DNA of 64,000 nt from Flavobacterium sp. AG291 (GCF_003350375.1 NZ_QQAR01000007.1:124001-188000); one strand, 5' to 3'; counted from the first letter of the stretch, positions 7,359-16,430 are shown. Made by a program: numbers and translations. The notes: generated by a model from the letters alone, not told the origin.

Positions 7359-9535
7359 AAAAAGACAATACCAAACCAGGCAAAAACAGTGAAAAAGAAG
7401 ATCTGAAATCCCAGGATCTGGAACGCAACAGGGAATATAACAAGGGGCAGTACATTACCACGGATCAGGGTGTCCGAATAAACAATGACCATAACAGTTT
7501 AAAAGCGGGAGAGCGTGGCCCTTCGTTGTTGGAAGATTTCATAATGCGTGAAAAAATCACCCATTTTGACCACGAACGTATCCCTGAGCGTATCGTTCAC
7601 GCCCGTGGCTCCGGTGCCCATGGTTATTTTGAGGCATATGGTAATGTTGGCGAATATACCAAAGCTGCCTTCCTAAATGACACCAGTGTGAAAACACCTG
7701 TTTTTGTCCGTTTCTCTACGGTAGCGGGATTCAGGGGATCAACTGACATGGCCCGCGATGTGCGTGGGTTTGCCATAAAATTCTATACTCAGGAAGGCAA
7801 TTTTGATATGGTAGGAAATAATATTCCCGTATTCTTTATTCAGGATGCTATGAAATTCCCCGACCTTATACATGCCGTAAAACCCGAACCACATAACGAG
7901 ATTCCTCAGGCGGCGTCGGCTCATGATACGTTTTGGGATTTCATATCGCTTATGCCTGAAACGATGCATATGGTCATGTGGGCTATGAGCGACCGAGCCA
8001 TACCGCGCAGTTTAAGGATGATGGAAGGCTTCGGTATCCATACGTTTCGTTTTGTAAACGACCAGGGCAAATCTACTTTTGTCAAATTCCACCTCAAACC
8101 CAAACTCGGTACCCATGCAGTAGTGTGGGACGAGGCGTTAAAAATATCAGGTAATGATCCTGATTTCCACAGGCGTGATCTCTATGATAACATCGCAATG
8201 GGCAATTTCCCGGAATGGGAATTTGGTGTGCAGCTTGTTCCGGAAGAGGACGAACATAAATTTGATTTTGACCTTCTTGATCCAACCAAACTAATCCCTG
8301 AAGAATTGGTGCCGGTGACACCAATAGGAAAACTGGTGCTGAACCGCAACCCCGATAACTTCTTCGCCGAGACCGAACAGGTCGCATTCCATCCCGGGCA
8401 TGTAGTACCGGGAATCGATTTTACCAACGACCCGTTATTGCAGGGCAGACTGTTTTCCTATACTGATACCCAGCTCTCAAGACTGGGGAGCCCTAACTTC
8501 CATGAGATTCCCATAAACCGGCCTGTTGCCCCTATGCACAACAACCAGCGCGACGGGCACATGCGCCAGGAGATCAACGTTGGCCAAACACATTATAGCC
8601 CTAATTCCTTGAACGATAATTACCCGATACAGGCAAAAGAGTCTGAAGGCGGTTTCGTCAGTTACTATGAGCGTATGGAGGCGCATAAGGTACGTGAGCG
8701 AAGTGAAAGTTTTTCCGATCATTTCAGCCAGGCCAGCCTGTTCTTTAACAGCCAGACGCCTGTTGAACAAAACCATATTATCAATGCATTACGTTTTGAG
8801 CTGAGTAAAGTGGAAACGGTTGCTATACGTGAACGTATCTTGGGCCTTTTAAGCCAGGTAGATAAGACACTGGCAAAAAAAGTAGCTGAAGGATTGGGAC
8901 TCGCTGTTCCGGGCGCACCGGAGAAACCCATGAATAAAGGTGTTGGTGCAGATGCTGATCAAAAAAAAAATGAGCCAAAACGTATTGGTAAAGGTTATGA
9001 GCCCAGCAATTCCCTGAGCATGATTAAAAATCCTACGGTTACCGAAACCATTGAGACCAGGCAGGTTGCCTTTTTGTGCGGGGACGGGGTAAGCGAAAAA
9101 TCCCTTACTGCCCTGAAAAAATCACTTGAAGCAAAAGGTGCGGCTGCAAAAATCGTAGCTCCTACCCCAGGTAGTGTAAAAACAGATACAGGAAAGGAAA
9201 TCAAGGCTGATTTTGCTTTTTTCTCTTCTTCTTCCGTAGTGTTTGATGCGGTGTACATTCCCGATTCAAAAAACAATGTGACATTGCTGCAAAACAATAA
9301 TGTAATTGAATTTATCAATAACGCTTACAGGCATTGTAAGGTTATCGGTTTCGACAATGGAATGGAGAACCTTATCAAAAAAACAATAATTGCTCCTGGG
9401 CAGGAACTACCTAAAAGTACTGAAATGCCTGGAGTATTGATTAACAAGGGAAGTATAAAAGCTTTTACGGATCAATTTACCAAGCTATTAGGTCAACACA
9501 GGATTTGGGAGCGTGAAACATATCTGAATGAGTAA
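7355..9535 (+). CDS. katE: Large-subunit (clade 2, KatE/HPII-type) catalase, copy 1
   Basis: This 726-residue protein breaks down hydrogen peroxide. The haem-catalase core is intact: the distal histidine lies in [14 protein letters not shown] (His82), and the proximal tyrosine in [14 protein letters not shown] (about Tyr369). After residue 550 there is a C-terminal flavodoxin/DJ-1-like domain (VAFLCGDGVSEKSLTALKKSL, then VFDAVYIPDSKNN), which defines the large-subunit type. That domain is somewhat shorter than in copy 2. The first 35 residues are charged and unstructured. It is co-translated with the ankyrin gene and followed by a strong terminator. A second gene for the same enzyme type lies at 18741-20891, so one copy may be growth-phase or stress specific. 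Confidence 0.95.
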   Translation: MKKDNTKPGKNSEKEDLKSQDLERNREYNKGQYITTDQGVRINNDHNSLKAGERGPSLLEDFIMREKITHFDHERIPERIVHARGSGAHGYFEAYGNVGEYTKAAFLNDTSVKTPVFVRFSTVAGFRGSTDMARDVRGFAIKFYTQEGNFDMVGNNIPVFFIQDAMKFPDLIHAVKPEPHNEIPQAASAHDTFWDFISLMPETMHMVMWAMSDRAIPRSLRMMEGFGIHTFRFVNDQGKSTFVKFHLKPKLGTHAVVWDEALKISGNDPDFHRRDLYDNIAMGNFPEWEFGVQLVPEEDEHKFDFDLLDPTKLIPEELVPVTPIGKLVLNRNPDNFFAETEQVAFHPGHVVPGIDFTNDPLLQGRLFSYTDTQLSRLGSPNFHEIPINRPVAPMHNNQRDGHMRQEINVGQTHYSPNSLNDNYPIQAKESEGGFVSYYERMEAHKVRERSESFSDHFSQASLFFNSQTPVEQNHIINALRFELSKVETVAIRERILGLLSQVDKTLAKKVAEGLGLAVPGAPEKPMNKGVGADADQKKNEPKRIGKGYEPSNSLSMIKNPTVTETIETRQVAFLCGDGVSEKSLTALKKSLEAKGAAAKIVAPTPGSVKTDTGKEIKADFAFFSSSSVVFDAVYIPDSKNNVTLLQNNNVIEFINNAYRHCKVIGFDNGMENLIKKTIIAPGQELPKSTEMPGVLINKGSIKAFTDQFTKLLGQHRIWERETYLNE

Positions 9536-9551
9536 TAAACAAAATATACGT

Positions 9552-9591
9552 AAAAAAGGGGCTGTCTCAATACTGAGCAGCCCCTTTTTTT
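9552..9591 (+). terminator. Rho-independent terminator of the ankyrin-catalase operon
   Basis: GGGGCTG-t-CTCA pairs with TGAGCAGCCCC around a 4-base loop, flanked by six A and followed by seven T. It begins 16 bases after the catalase stop. The A-tract on the other side could also let it stop minus-strand transcripts from the 42-residue gene at 9631-9759. Confidence 0.9.
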
Positions 9592-9630
9592 AATCACATC
9601 CCTGGAATAGCATGTAGTATGAAAAATCCC

Positions 9631-9759
9631 TTAGAATACACTCCAGATGATAAGCCCTAAAATGCAAAGCACCACCGCTGCCTCAATAACATGTATGATA
9701 CGGTTTTTCTTTCTTATGGATTGGCGCGCTTCCGCGTGTTCTCTTCGTGGATTTTTCAT
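9631..9759 (-). CDS. Small single-pass membrane protein, 42 residues
   Basis: Starting at the ATG at 9757-9759, the frame encodes MKNPRREHAEARQSIRKKN followed by a hydrophobic stretch (VIEAAVVLCILGLIIWSVF) and a stop. A strongly basic N-terminus followed by one transmembrane helix, with the positive charges predicting an inside N-terminus, is typical of real small membrane proteins rather than of chance frames. It lies alone between the catalase terminator and the next lipoprotein gene. The function is unknown. Confidence 0.5.
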   Translation of the reverse strand: MKNPRREHAEARQSIRKKNRIIHVIEAAVVLCILGLIIWSVF

Positions 9760-9905
9760 TTCATTTGTAATTAGATTAAATATTTAATTCTCAAAGTATC
9801 CTTTTGCGTTGCAATATCTTTCTACTAGTATCAAAAAAGAAAGAAGAACTGCAAACTAATCAGAGAGCCAGCTTTTATGAACAATTCCTCACCAGGCTTT
9901 CCTTA

Positions 9906-10286
9906 TTATTGATGCGAATAATTAAGTTCTACTATAGTTTTCTCCATTGGCGGGGCTATACCTTCTTTTATTAAAACCAGCTCACCCTCGACAAAACACC
10001 AGAGTTTATACGATTTTCCCGATTCAAAAACATTTTCGAATGTAGCTTTTAAATGGACATCAAAATCATCGGATACGAATTCAGTAGTATGCCATAACGT
10101 TAGCCCATCAAGACCTTGTACAATACGGATGGAACCATCAGCAGACCGATAGGCTGCTTCTGATAGTATGGATTCTTCCGCCGTTATGCGATACTGGATA
10201 CTGGTTGCCTCATCCTCACGGTCTCCATGGCAGGAATAAAGGGAAAAAGTGAATGCTATAAACAGCGTAAAGTGGAATACTTTCAT
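9906..10286 (-). CDS. Small lipoprotein of unknown function
   Basis: The protein has 126 residues from the ATG at 10286; nine more codons upstream are open but would spoil the signal peptide. MKVFHFTLFIAFTFSLYSC is a lipoprotein signal with the acylated cysteine at position 19, followed by the polar HGDRED. The rest is beta-rich (RIVQGLDGLTLWHTTEF, VHLKATFENVFESGKSYKLWCFVEGELVLI), consistent with a small beta-sandwich or lipocalin-like domain. I do not recognise the family. It is a stand-alone gene. Confidence 0.65.
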   Translation of the reverse strand: MKVFHFTLFIAFTFSLYSCHGDREDEATSIQYRITAEESILSEAAYRSADGSIRIVQGLDGLTLWHTTEFVSDDFDVHLKATFENVFESGKSYKLWCFVEGELVLIKEGIAPPMEKTIVELNYSHQ

Positions 10287-10407
10287 AACGGAATGAATTG
10301 GGATTAAATGCAAACAACATAAAAGTATAGGATTTTACTTAACACTATTTACAAGATTCTGTAAAAAAGTTATATGCTGTGTTGGCAAAAATCGTTTGGT
10401 TGAATAT

Positions 10408-11322
10408 TTACGGCTGTCCTCCACCTCCTGCCGCACCGAAAATCTGACCGGTAGAATAACTTCCCGTATTGTCGGCCAACTCAACATATAGTGAGGCCAG
10501 CTCCGCAGGCTGGCCAGGCCTTCCTAATGGCGTGTCGCCCCCGAACTGTTTCAGCTTTTCCATGGTTGCTCCGCCGCTTACCTGCAGGGGTGTCCAGATA
10601 GGGCCCGGTGCTACACCATTGACACGGATGCCTTTCGGCCCAAGCTGTTTTGCCAGCGAACGAATGTAATTGGTGGTGGCAGCCTTGGTTTGGGCATAAT
10701 CAAACAATTCTGGACTTGGATCCTGTGCCTGCACTGAAGTGGTACCTATTATACACGCACCCGGTTTTAAATGGGGTAAAGCCGCTTTTGTAATCCAGAA
10801 AGGAGCATAGACATTGGTTTTCATGGTAGCATCAAAGGCTTCAGAAGTGATATCCAGTATCGACTCCTGGGTTTGCTGGCGCGCGGCATTATTTACTAAA
10901 ATATCAAGCCCGCCCAGGCCTTCTACCGCTTTTTGGACAAGGGTCTCACAGAAGGATTCATCGCGAAGGTCTCCCGGTAGGGCAATTGCTATACGCCCCT
11001 CCTCTTTTATAAGAGCAACGACTTCCTGAGCATCCTGTTCCTCATCAGGATGATAATTGATTGCTACATCAGCACCTTCACGGGCATAAGCTATTGCTGC
11101 TGCCCTTCCTATACCCGAGTCGCCCCCGGTGATAAGCGCCTTTCTGCCGGCAAGCCTGCCCGAGCCCTGGTAGGAACTTTCCCCATGATCGGGACGTGGT
11201 TCCATGTTCGCGACCAATCCAGGCCAGCTTTGTTGCTGTTTCTTAAAGGGCGGCTGAGGATATTTGACCGTAGGATCCTCCAGTTGCGCTGATGTGCCTT
11301 TTTTTGCTTTATCTTTTTTCAT
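10408..11322 (-). CDS. SDR-family oxidoreductase with N-terminal extension (general-stress type)
   Basis: This 304-residue short-chain dehydrogenase has a 55-residue N-terminal extension (PQPPFKKQQQSWPG...MEPRPDHGE) typical of the YghA / general stress protein 39 group. Coenzyme binding is shown by TGGDSGIGRA, the structural NNAA by LVNNAARQ, and the catalytic pair by YAQTKAA (YxxxK). The terminus FGAAGGGGQP is glycine-rich, as in this group. These are NAD(P)H-dependent reductases of unproven substrate, often induced by stress in other bacteria. It sits between catalase and ku-ligD, matching the stress theme of the neighbourhood. Confidence 0.85.
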   Translation of the reverse strand: MKKDKAKKGTSAQLEDPTVKYPQPPFKKQQQSWPGLVANMEPRPDHGESSYQGSGRLAGRKALITGGDSGIGRAAAIAYAREGADVAINYHPDEEQDAQEVVALIKEEGRIAIALPGDLRDESFCETLVQKAVEGLGGLDILVNNAARQQTQESILDITSEAFDATMKTNVYAPFWITKAALPHLKPGACIIGTTSVQAQDPSPELFDYAQTKAATTNYIRSLAKQLGPKGIRVNGVAPGPIWTPLQVSGGATMEKLKQFGGDTPLGRPGQPAELASLYVELADNTGSYSTGQIFGAAGGGGQP

Positions 11323-11446
11323 AGCTGTAATTTTAGTTGATCCTCTAAATTACAACAACCATCACCATCATAATAATAAAGCTCAGTTAAAGGTTCTATA
11401 AACTATTGCTATGCTATTTATAAGGATATTTCTCTCCTGTACCCAA

Positions 11447-14017
11447 TTATTTTTTTAGTTTATCCAATACCGTCTTAAGGTCTATGGCATCGTTAAAAAA
11501 ATCGTTCCATAGGTCTCCTTTTTCCCTGATACGCCGGGGCATGGTTTTAATGTTGTAGTTTTTAATATCAAAAGCATGATCGAGCTCGCTCCACTCCAGT
11601 GGCGCACTACAGGTCGCTCCTTCGCGCGGGCGCAACGAATATGCGCAGGCCATCGTTTTGCCTTTGCCGTTCTGAAGGAAATCAAGATAAACTTTGCCTA
11701 TGCGCTTTTTAGGCATCCGTTCCAGACTCGTAATATCCGGCAGGGCTTTGTAAACGGTTTCGCTTATTAAACGTGAAAACTCCCTGGTTAACCGATAGGT
11801 ATAATTTGACTTTACCGGGATGAAAATGTGTAAACCCTTACCGCCTGAAGTTTTGAGATAGCCTTTTATGTCGAGCTTATCCAATATTTCCTTTACTTTC
11901 TTTGCCGTAGTGATAAGATCCTGCAATGATGCTTTGTTGGGATCAAGATCAAAAATGATATAGTCAGGATTATTAATGCTTCCAATACGGCTGCTCCAGG
12001 GGTTGATCTCAATACACCCCAGATTAGCCATATAAAGAAGTGTTTCTTTATCATTGCAGACCAGGTATGCAACAGATTCACCATCCGAAGAAGATTTAAG
12101 CTTTCTGGTCTTAACCCATTTTGGAGTTTTCCCAGACATATCTTTTTGAAAGAACCCTTGATTTTTAATACCGTCAGGATTTCGTCGTAACGATTGGGGC
12201 CGGTCTTTTATATATTTTAGAACATAGTCAGCCATAACATTATAATATGCAATGACATCTCCTTTAGTGTAGCCTTCTTTAGGCCAGAATATCTTATCGG
12301 GATTTGTGATGTCTACTTTATCAGATTTAAAATCCTTCCTACTAACATCATTATGTTGTCCAGCATTTTTTGTCTTTTTGAGTGGTTTTTCCCGTATTAC
12401 TTCCTTAGCTTTTTTATCCGTTCGTAACGCAACGAATACAGGATGCCGCATACTCCCGCCCGCTGTCCATTCAGTAAATTTAACCTGTGCCACCAGTTCA
12501 GGTTTAACCCAATGTACATTAGGTATTTTTGGTTTTTCATCAAAATGGCAGGTAGTGGTTTCAATTTTCATTAGTGAAGCATGCAGTTTTTCCAATGATG
12601 CCTGATTAAATCCCGTACCCACTTTACCCGAATAGATTAATTTCCCATCGTCATAATAGCCAATCAATAATGAACCGAATGCGTTACGAATACCTTTAGG
12701 CTCAGTATACCCACCAACCACCATTTCCTGCTCTTTGGTGACTTTTATCTTAAGCCAGTCTTTAGAACGTTTATTTACATGGTAGGAGGAGTCCAGTTTC
12801 TTTGCAATGATTCCTTCTCCGCCTTTCTTTGCAATTTTATTCAGTGCCTGTATACCTTTGCCAATAGTATGATCAGAATACAAAATAGTTGTAGATTCAG
12901 GTAATAGTGCTTTTAAGATATGTTTTCTTTGTAATAATGATAATCCGGTAAGGTCATAACCATTGAAATACAATATATCAAACATATAGCATTTCAGTTT
13001 CCCTCTACCGGGATTTTCGTCATAATCCTGTAACCACTGAAAATGACTTTTACCTTTGGAGTCTTCAACTACGATCTCACCGTCCAGTATTATATCATCC
13101 TTAATAGCTAGAAATGAATCGACTAGCGATTCATACTTTTTATTAAATGAAAGCCCGTTTCGTGACACAAGGTTGACTTTTCCTCCATTAATCTGTATTA
13201 AAGCCCTATAGCCATCGTATTTATTTTCAAAAATCCAGTCATCATCATCAAATGCTGCATCCGTTAATGTGGCAAGTTGGGGCTTCCATTCCCTCGGAAA
13301 TGTTTTTCTGGGTTTGGCAGGGGCCAGATCCTCACTTTTAAAAGATAAGACATCAGACGCAGCATCATTATTTTCTTTCAGGATATGGTTTTTATCCCCT
13401 TTTTTAGCCGGAGTCGCTTTCTTATTGCTTTCCCAGGTCTCTGAGCTTTTGTCGTTTTGTATTTCCAGAAGTGTACGACCTGTCAGTACTGAATGCTGGT
13501 CAAAATTTTTCTTATTAGCAAAATCATCTTTACCTTTCATAAGCAGCCATTCCTGTTTTTTCCCGCTCATTCGTACAAGGTGATAGGAACCTTTAAGTTT
13601 CTTACCCTGCATAATTATTTTGATGTTTCCCTCCTTGTACATTTCCTTTATCAAATTCTTACTTTGGGAAACTGTATCGGCTCCTTCAGCCAAATAAGAA
13701 CCGGTATCCCAAACCATTACGGTACCTCCTCCATACTGGCCTTTCGGAATGTTGCCTTCAAAATCGATGTAATCCATGGGATGATCTTCAACGTGCATAG
13801 CAAGTCTCTTCACCGAAGGATCGGCGCTCGGTCCCTTGGGTACAGCCCAACTTACCAGCACACCATCAATTTCAAGCCGCCAGTCAAAATGCAGATGCGA
13901 AGCTTCATGTTTCTGCACAACAAAATGCAATACTTCACCTGATTTCTTCACCTTGCCTTTGGGCTCAGCCGTTTTTTTAAAATCCCTCTTCTTATTGTAT
14001 TCCGATAACTTCATCAC
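11447..14017 (-). CDS. ligD: Multifunctional ATP-dependent DNA ligase D of non-homologous end joining
   Basis: This 856-residue protein has three domains in the order phosphoesterase, ligase, polymerase, as in Pseudomonas LigD. The 3'-phosphoesterase domain (1-190) carries FVVQKHEASHLHFDWRLEI and SWAVPKGPS. The ligase domain has the nucleotidyl lysine in ENKYDGYR (Lys266) and later DGEIV and KVGTGF. The primase-polymerase domain (from about residue 560) shows FWPKEGYTKGDVIAYY and IIFDLDP with the metal-binding Asp pair. It repairs double-strand breaks with Ku, encoded directly upstream: the gap between the ku stop and this start is three bases, so they form an operon. A charged linker (about 190-230) separates the first two domains. 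Confidence 0.95.
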   Translation of the reverse strand: MMKLSEYNKKRDFKKTAEPKGKVKKSGEVLHFVVQKHEASHLHFDWRLEIDGVLVSWAVPKGPSADPSVKRLAMHVEDHPMDYIDFEGNIPKGQYGGGTVMVWDTGSYLAEGADTVSQSKNLIKEMYKEGNIKIIMQGKKLKGSYHLVRMSGKKQEWLLMKGKDDFANKKNFDQHSVLTGRTLLEIQNDKSSETWESNKKATPAKKGDKNHILKENNDAASDVLSFKSEDLAPAKPRKTFPREWKPQLATLTDAAFDDDDWIFENKYDGYRALIQINGGKVNLVSRNGLSFNKKYESLVDSFLAIKDDIILDGEIVVEDSKGKSHFQWLQDYDENPGRGKLKCYMFDILYFNGYDLTGLSLLQRKHILKALLPESTTILYSDHTIGKGIQALNKIAKKGGEGIIAKKLDSSYHVNKRSKDWLKIKVTKEQEMVVGGYTEPKGIRNAFGSLLIGYYDDGKLIYSGKVGTGFNQASLEKLHASLMKIETTTCHFDEKPKIPNVHWVKPELVAQVKFTEWTAGGSMRHPVFVALRTDKKAKEVIREKPLKKTKNAGQHNDVSRKDFKSDKVDITNPDKIFWPKEGYTKGDVIAYYNVMADYVLKYIKDRPQSLRRNPDGIKNQGFFQKDMSGKTPKWVKTRKLKSSSDGESVAYLVCNDKETLLYMANLGCIEINPWSSRIGSINNPDYIIFDLDPNKASLQDLITTAKKVKEILDKLDIKGYLKTSGGKGLHIFIPVKSNYTYRLTREFSRLISETVYKALPDITSLERMPKKRIGKVYLDFLQNGKGKTMACAYSLRPREGATCSAPLEWSELDHAFDIKNYNIKTMPRRIREKGDLWNDFFNDAIDLKTVLDKLKK

Positions 14018-14020
14018 CGC

Positions 14021-14806
14021 TTAGTTTTTTATTGCTGCAAGACTGGCTTTCAACTGCTCGAGCAAATCATCTTTAGCTTCAGCTGTTTTTTTTCTTTTTC
14101 GGGGAGCAGGTGCAGTCGCGCTACTTTTAGCAGCTGCTTTTTTCTTGATCATCTTTATCAGTTCTGCCTTATAGGTATCTTTATATTTTGTAGGGTCAAA
14201 AGTACCTGTCAGCTGATCAATGATATTCATAGCCATGGACAGTTCTTTGCTGTCAATTTTTAAATTTTTAGGAATAAGGCCTGCTTCTTCCGGATCCCGA
14301 AGTTCATCTTCAAACCGGATCTGTATCAGCAGTATGGCATCCTCTTCTACCTTCACTATCCCTAGGTGCTCGGTAGTGCGCATTACAAATTTGCAAAGGC
14401 CAACCTTCCCTGATTTGCGCAATGCCTCCCTTAAAAGGGCATAAACCTTTTTTGCATCTTTGGCCGGTTCGGTGATGTATGGCTTTTCAAGATATTTAGC
14501 AGGAATCTCCTCTTCTTTAATGAACTCAAAAATATCGAGGGATTGTGTTTTTTCAGGAGCGGCTTTGGCAAAATCATCCTTATCTAAAATGACATAATCG
14601 CCATTTTCTTTTTTATACCCTTTGGCGATGTCTTCCCAGGATACTTCCTTGCCATCCTTTTTGCAAACGCGGACGTACTGAATTGCACATTTATCCTTTT
14701 TACGGACCATATCCAATGCCAAACGGTGTGATTGGGTACCGCTATAGAGTTTTATAGGGATATGTACCAAGCCAAAACTGATGCTCCCTTTCCATAATGC
14801 CTTCAT
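14021..14806 (-). CDS. ku: DNA end-binding protein Ku
   Basis: This 261-residue protein begins MKALWKGSISFGLVHIPIKLYSGTQ, the near-invariant start of bacterial Ku, followed by the bridge-ring core (AIQYVRVCKKDGKEVSWEDIAKGYK). The last 40 residues are lysine/alanine-rich (KKKAAAKSSATAPAPRKRKK), the usual extra DNA-binding tail. Ku homodimers thread onto broken DNA ends and recruit LigD. It is the first gene of the ku-ligD operon. A 30-base block that recurs near the ligase-associated repair cluster lies 50 bases upstream. Confidence 0.95.
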   Translation of the reverse strand: MKALWKGSISFGLVHIPIKLYSGTQSHRLALDMVRKKDKCAIQYVRVCKKDGKEVSWEDIAKGYKKENGDYVILDKDDFAKAAPEKTQSLDIFEFIKEEEIPAKYLEKPYITEPAKDAKKVYALLREALRKSGKVGLCKFVMRTTEHLGIVKVEEDAILLIQIRFEDELRDPEEAGLIPKNLKIDSKELSMAMNIIDQLTGTFDPTKYKDTYKAELIKMIKKKAAAKSSATAPAPRKRKKTAEAKDDLLEQLKASLAAIKN

Positions 14807-14855
14807 AATTTCCTTTTTTTAAATTCATCCTATGAATGTAAAAAGAACGAAAGGA

Positions 14856-14885
14856 AATTCATAACTATTTAATATTCAATTAATT
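14856..14885 (-). promoter_or_regulatory. Conserved upstream block of ku-ligD (copy 1)
   Basis: The 30 bases starting AATTCATAACTATTTAAT and ending CAATTAATT match 28 of 30 bases at 44259-44288, between the hybrid kinase and the ligase-associated repair cluster. Weaker similarity continues for about 30 more bases toward ku. It ends 50 bases before the ku start, where a promoter or activator site is expected. The function is inferred. Confidence 0.55.
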
Positions 14886-15589
14886 AAAATCGGTAATTCT
14901 AAGACTGTAACACTAAGAGACATTGCCTGTGATATTGATGGAATAATAAAATGTTAGAATATTGTTGCTTGCAATAAGCGCACCTGCTTCCCATCAGTGT
15001 ATTTTTAAATATTTTTACCGCTATACAAAACTCATCAACCTGAAGATATTCAATCATTTTTCAGGTTCTTATCCACTGTTACTATATTATTGACTTGCCA
15101 CAGCTTTGATATAAAAAAAGTACTATGACCCCAACAGGACATCCAAACCACAAAAAATAAAATTTAACTTACAAATTACCCCAAATAATAGGCCAGTTTT
15201 TCCAAATCCTGCATAAAATGGTTTGGAATTTGTCCACTCGAGTCACTTAGAGAGACAACTATTTACCCGTATAAAAATAAAAGCAAAACAGAAAAAAAAC
15301 AGTAATATCAATCTATTGAAAACTATAAGGGTTCGCATTTAATATCTATTTAGAAATGTCAAATATAACATATGAGCTTAAATTGAAATCAAATACATTT
15401 ACAATAAGCCTTAAATCCTTAGCAACCTCTGAAACGCTGGAATATACAGATTTGGCAGTTTAGAAAACTAACTTAGCACAAATTACTTACGGCAGAAATC
15501 AAAACACAACAGATCTTCTTAAATAAATATCTATTTATCAATAACTTCCAAAAATATAGACTACCTTTACTCAAATTAATATATTTATA
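14886..15589. other. 700-base A/T-rich intergenic region
   Basis: No gene is visible. The region must hold the upstream control DNA of ku and of the cold-shock gene. A 28-base stretch at 15204-15231 recurs at 36449-36476 with two differences. A weak -7-like TACCTTTA sits at 15562-15569, 20 bases before the cold-shock ATG, without a clear -33 element. Confidence 0.5.
15204..15231. repeat. 28-base dispersed repeat, copy 1
   Basis: AAATCCTGC followed by ATAAAATGGTTTGGAATTT recurs at 36449-36476 as AAATCATGT plus the same 19 bases. Here the left flank TTCCAAATCC forms an imperfect inverted repeat with GGTTTGGAA. Both copies lie in intergenic DNA. They could be ends of a lost insertion element or a regulator site; I cannot decide which. 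Confidence 0.5.
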
Positions 15590-15781
15590 ATGCAAGAAGG
15601 TACAGTAAAATTCTTCAATGAAGAAAAAGGTTTCGGATTTATTACCCCGAGCAAAGGTGGAAAAGAAATCTTTGTTCACGCTTCAGGTCTTAAGGAAAGC
15701 ATTCGTGAGAATGACGAAGTCCGTTACGATGTAGAAGAAGGACCTAAGGGTCTAAATGCAACAAACGTAGTTATAGCTTAA
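15590..15781 (+). CDS. Cold-shock-domain protein (CspA family)
   Basis: This 63-residue protein is a single cold-shock domain, MQEGTVKFFNEEKGFGFITPS, containing the RNP1 motif (KGFGFI) and a variant RNP2 (IFVHAS). It binds single-stranded RNA and DNA and acts as an RNA chaperone in the cytoplasm. The length is normal for the family. It is a single-gene unit, ended by a strong terminator 22 bases after the stop. Confidence 0.95.
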   Translation: MQEGTVKFFNEEKGFGFITPSKGGKEIFVHASGLKESIRENDEVRYDVEEGPKGLNATNVVIA

Positions 15782-15803
15782 TCACTATATAAGTTTATTA
15801 CAG

Positions 15804-15831
15804 AGCCCCTGCAATTGCAGGGGCTTTTTTT
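15804..15831 (+). terminator. Rho-independent terminator of the cold-shock gene
   Basis: The perfect self-complementary stretch AGCCCCTGCAATTGCAGGGGCT is split here as AGCCCCTGCA / TGCAGGGGCT and is followed by seven T. It lies just after the stop at 15781. Confidence 0.9.
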
Positions 15832-15909
15832 ATTGCAATTCATTTGATTAAACCTGGCCAATCTTTAACAGGGATTTATACTAATTCCCTCTAACGTTCA
15901 CTAATTTTA

Positions 15910-15921
15910 ATGTTATAACAT
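15910..15921. promoter_or_regulatory. Perfect 12-base palindrome upstream of the membrane protein gene
   Basis: ATGTTATAACAT is fully self-complementary and lies 27 bases before the ATG at 15948, where an operator is expected. No regulator is assigned. Confidence 0.35.
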
Positions 15922-15947
15922 ATAGAAATTGTCAATTATTATAAAAT

Positions 15948-16430
15948 ATGAAAACTACAGAAAAGATTATAATATCGGCAATTATAGGTACTACGTTTAT
16001 GACGCTCTACAGCTATTGGAAATCAAAACGGGAGAGACAGCAATATGTAGAACCTGTAATGATAAATAAATTGATTGATAAATCTGAGAACATGCCCAGG
16101 TTAGATAACGAGGTTTTGCATCCTGCGGGTTGGGGACTTCATTATCTTGCAGGTGTCGCTTTTGTATCGGCATACTGGCTTATCTGGCACAAAGCGCTCA
16201 GAAAACCTACAGCAACAAAAATCCTTATTGTTGGTTCTTTAAGTGGTATAGCAGGTATAGCAGTATGGAAATTACTTTTTGCACAACATTATAATCCCCC
16301 GAAAAATTACAGATACGGATACTACAGGCAATTATTTGTTGCGCATATAATCTTCTCTGCATTTGCACTGGCTAGCTATAAAAGTTTGGGTTATAATGAC
16401 AATGAAATAAAATCACAGAATCATGCCTGA
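15948..16430 (+). CDS. Four-helix membrane protein of unknown function
   Basis: This 160-residue protein has about four hydrophobic helices (roughly 6-22, 64-82, 92-112 and 128-146), with conserved-looking HPAGWGLHYLAGVAF and HYNPPKNYRYGYYRQLFVAH between them. It overlaps the Nei-type glycosylase gene by 8 bases, so the two are probably translated from one message together with the DUF72 gene. I do not recognise a characterised family. The genomic link to DNA-repair genes is the only functional hint. Confidence 0.75.
   Translation: MKTTEKIIISAIIGTTFMTLYSYWKSKRERQQYVEPVMINKLIDKSENMPRLDNEVLHPAGWGLHYLAGVAFVSAYWLIWHKALRKPTATKILIVGSLSGIAGIAVWKLLFAQHYNPPKNYRYGYYRQLFVAHIIFSAFALASYKSLGYNDNEIKSQNHA

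Noticed and set aside
13493-13942. A 149-codon + strand frame inside ligD
   Set aside because: It is a shadow of the well-supported LigD reading frame, with phenylalanine-rich antisense composition.
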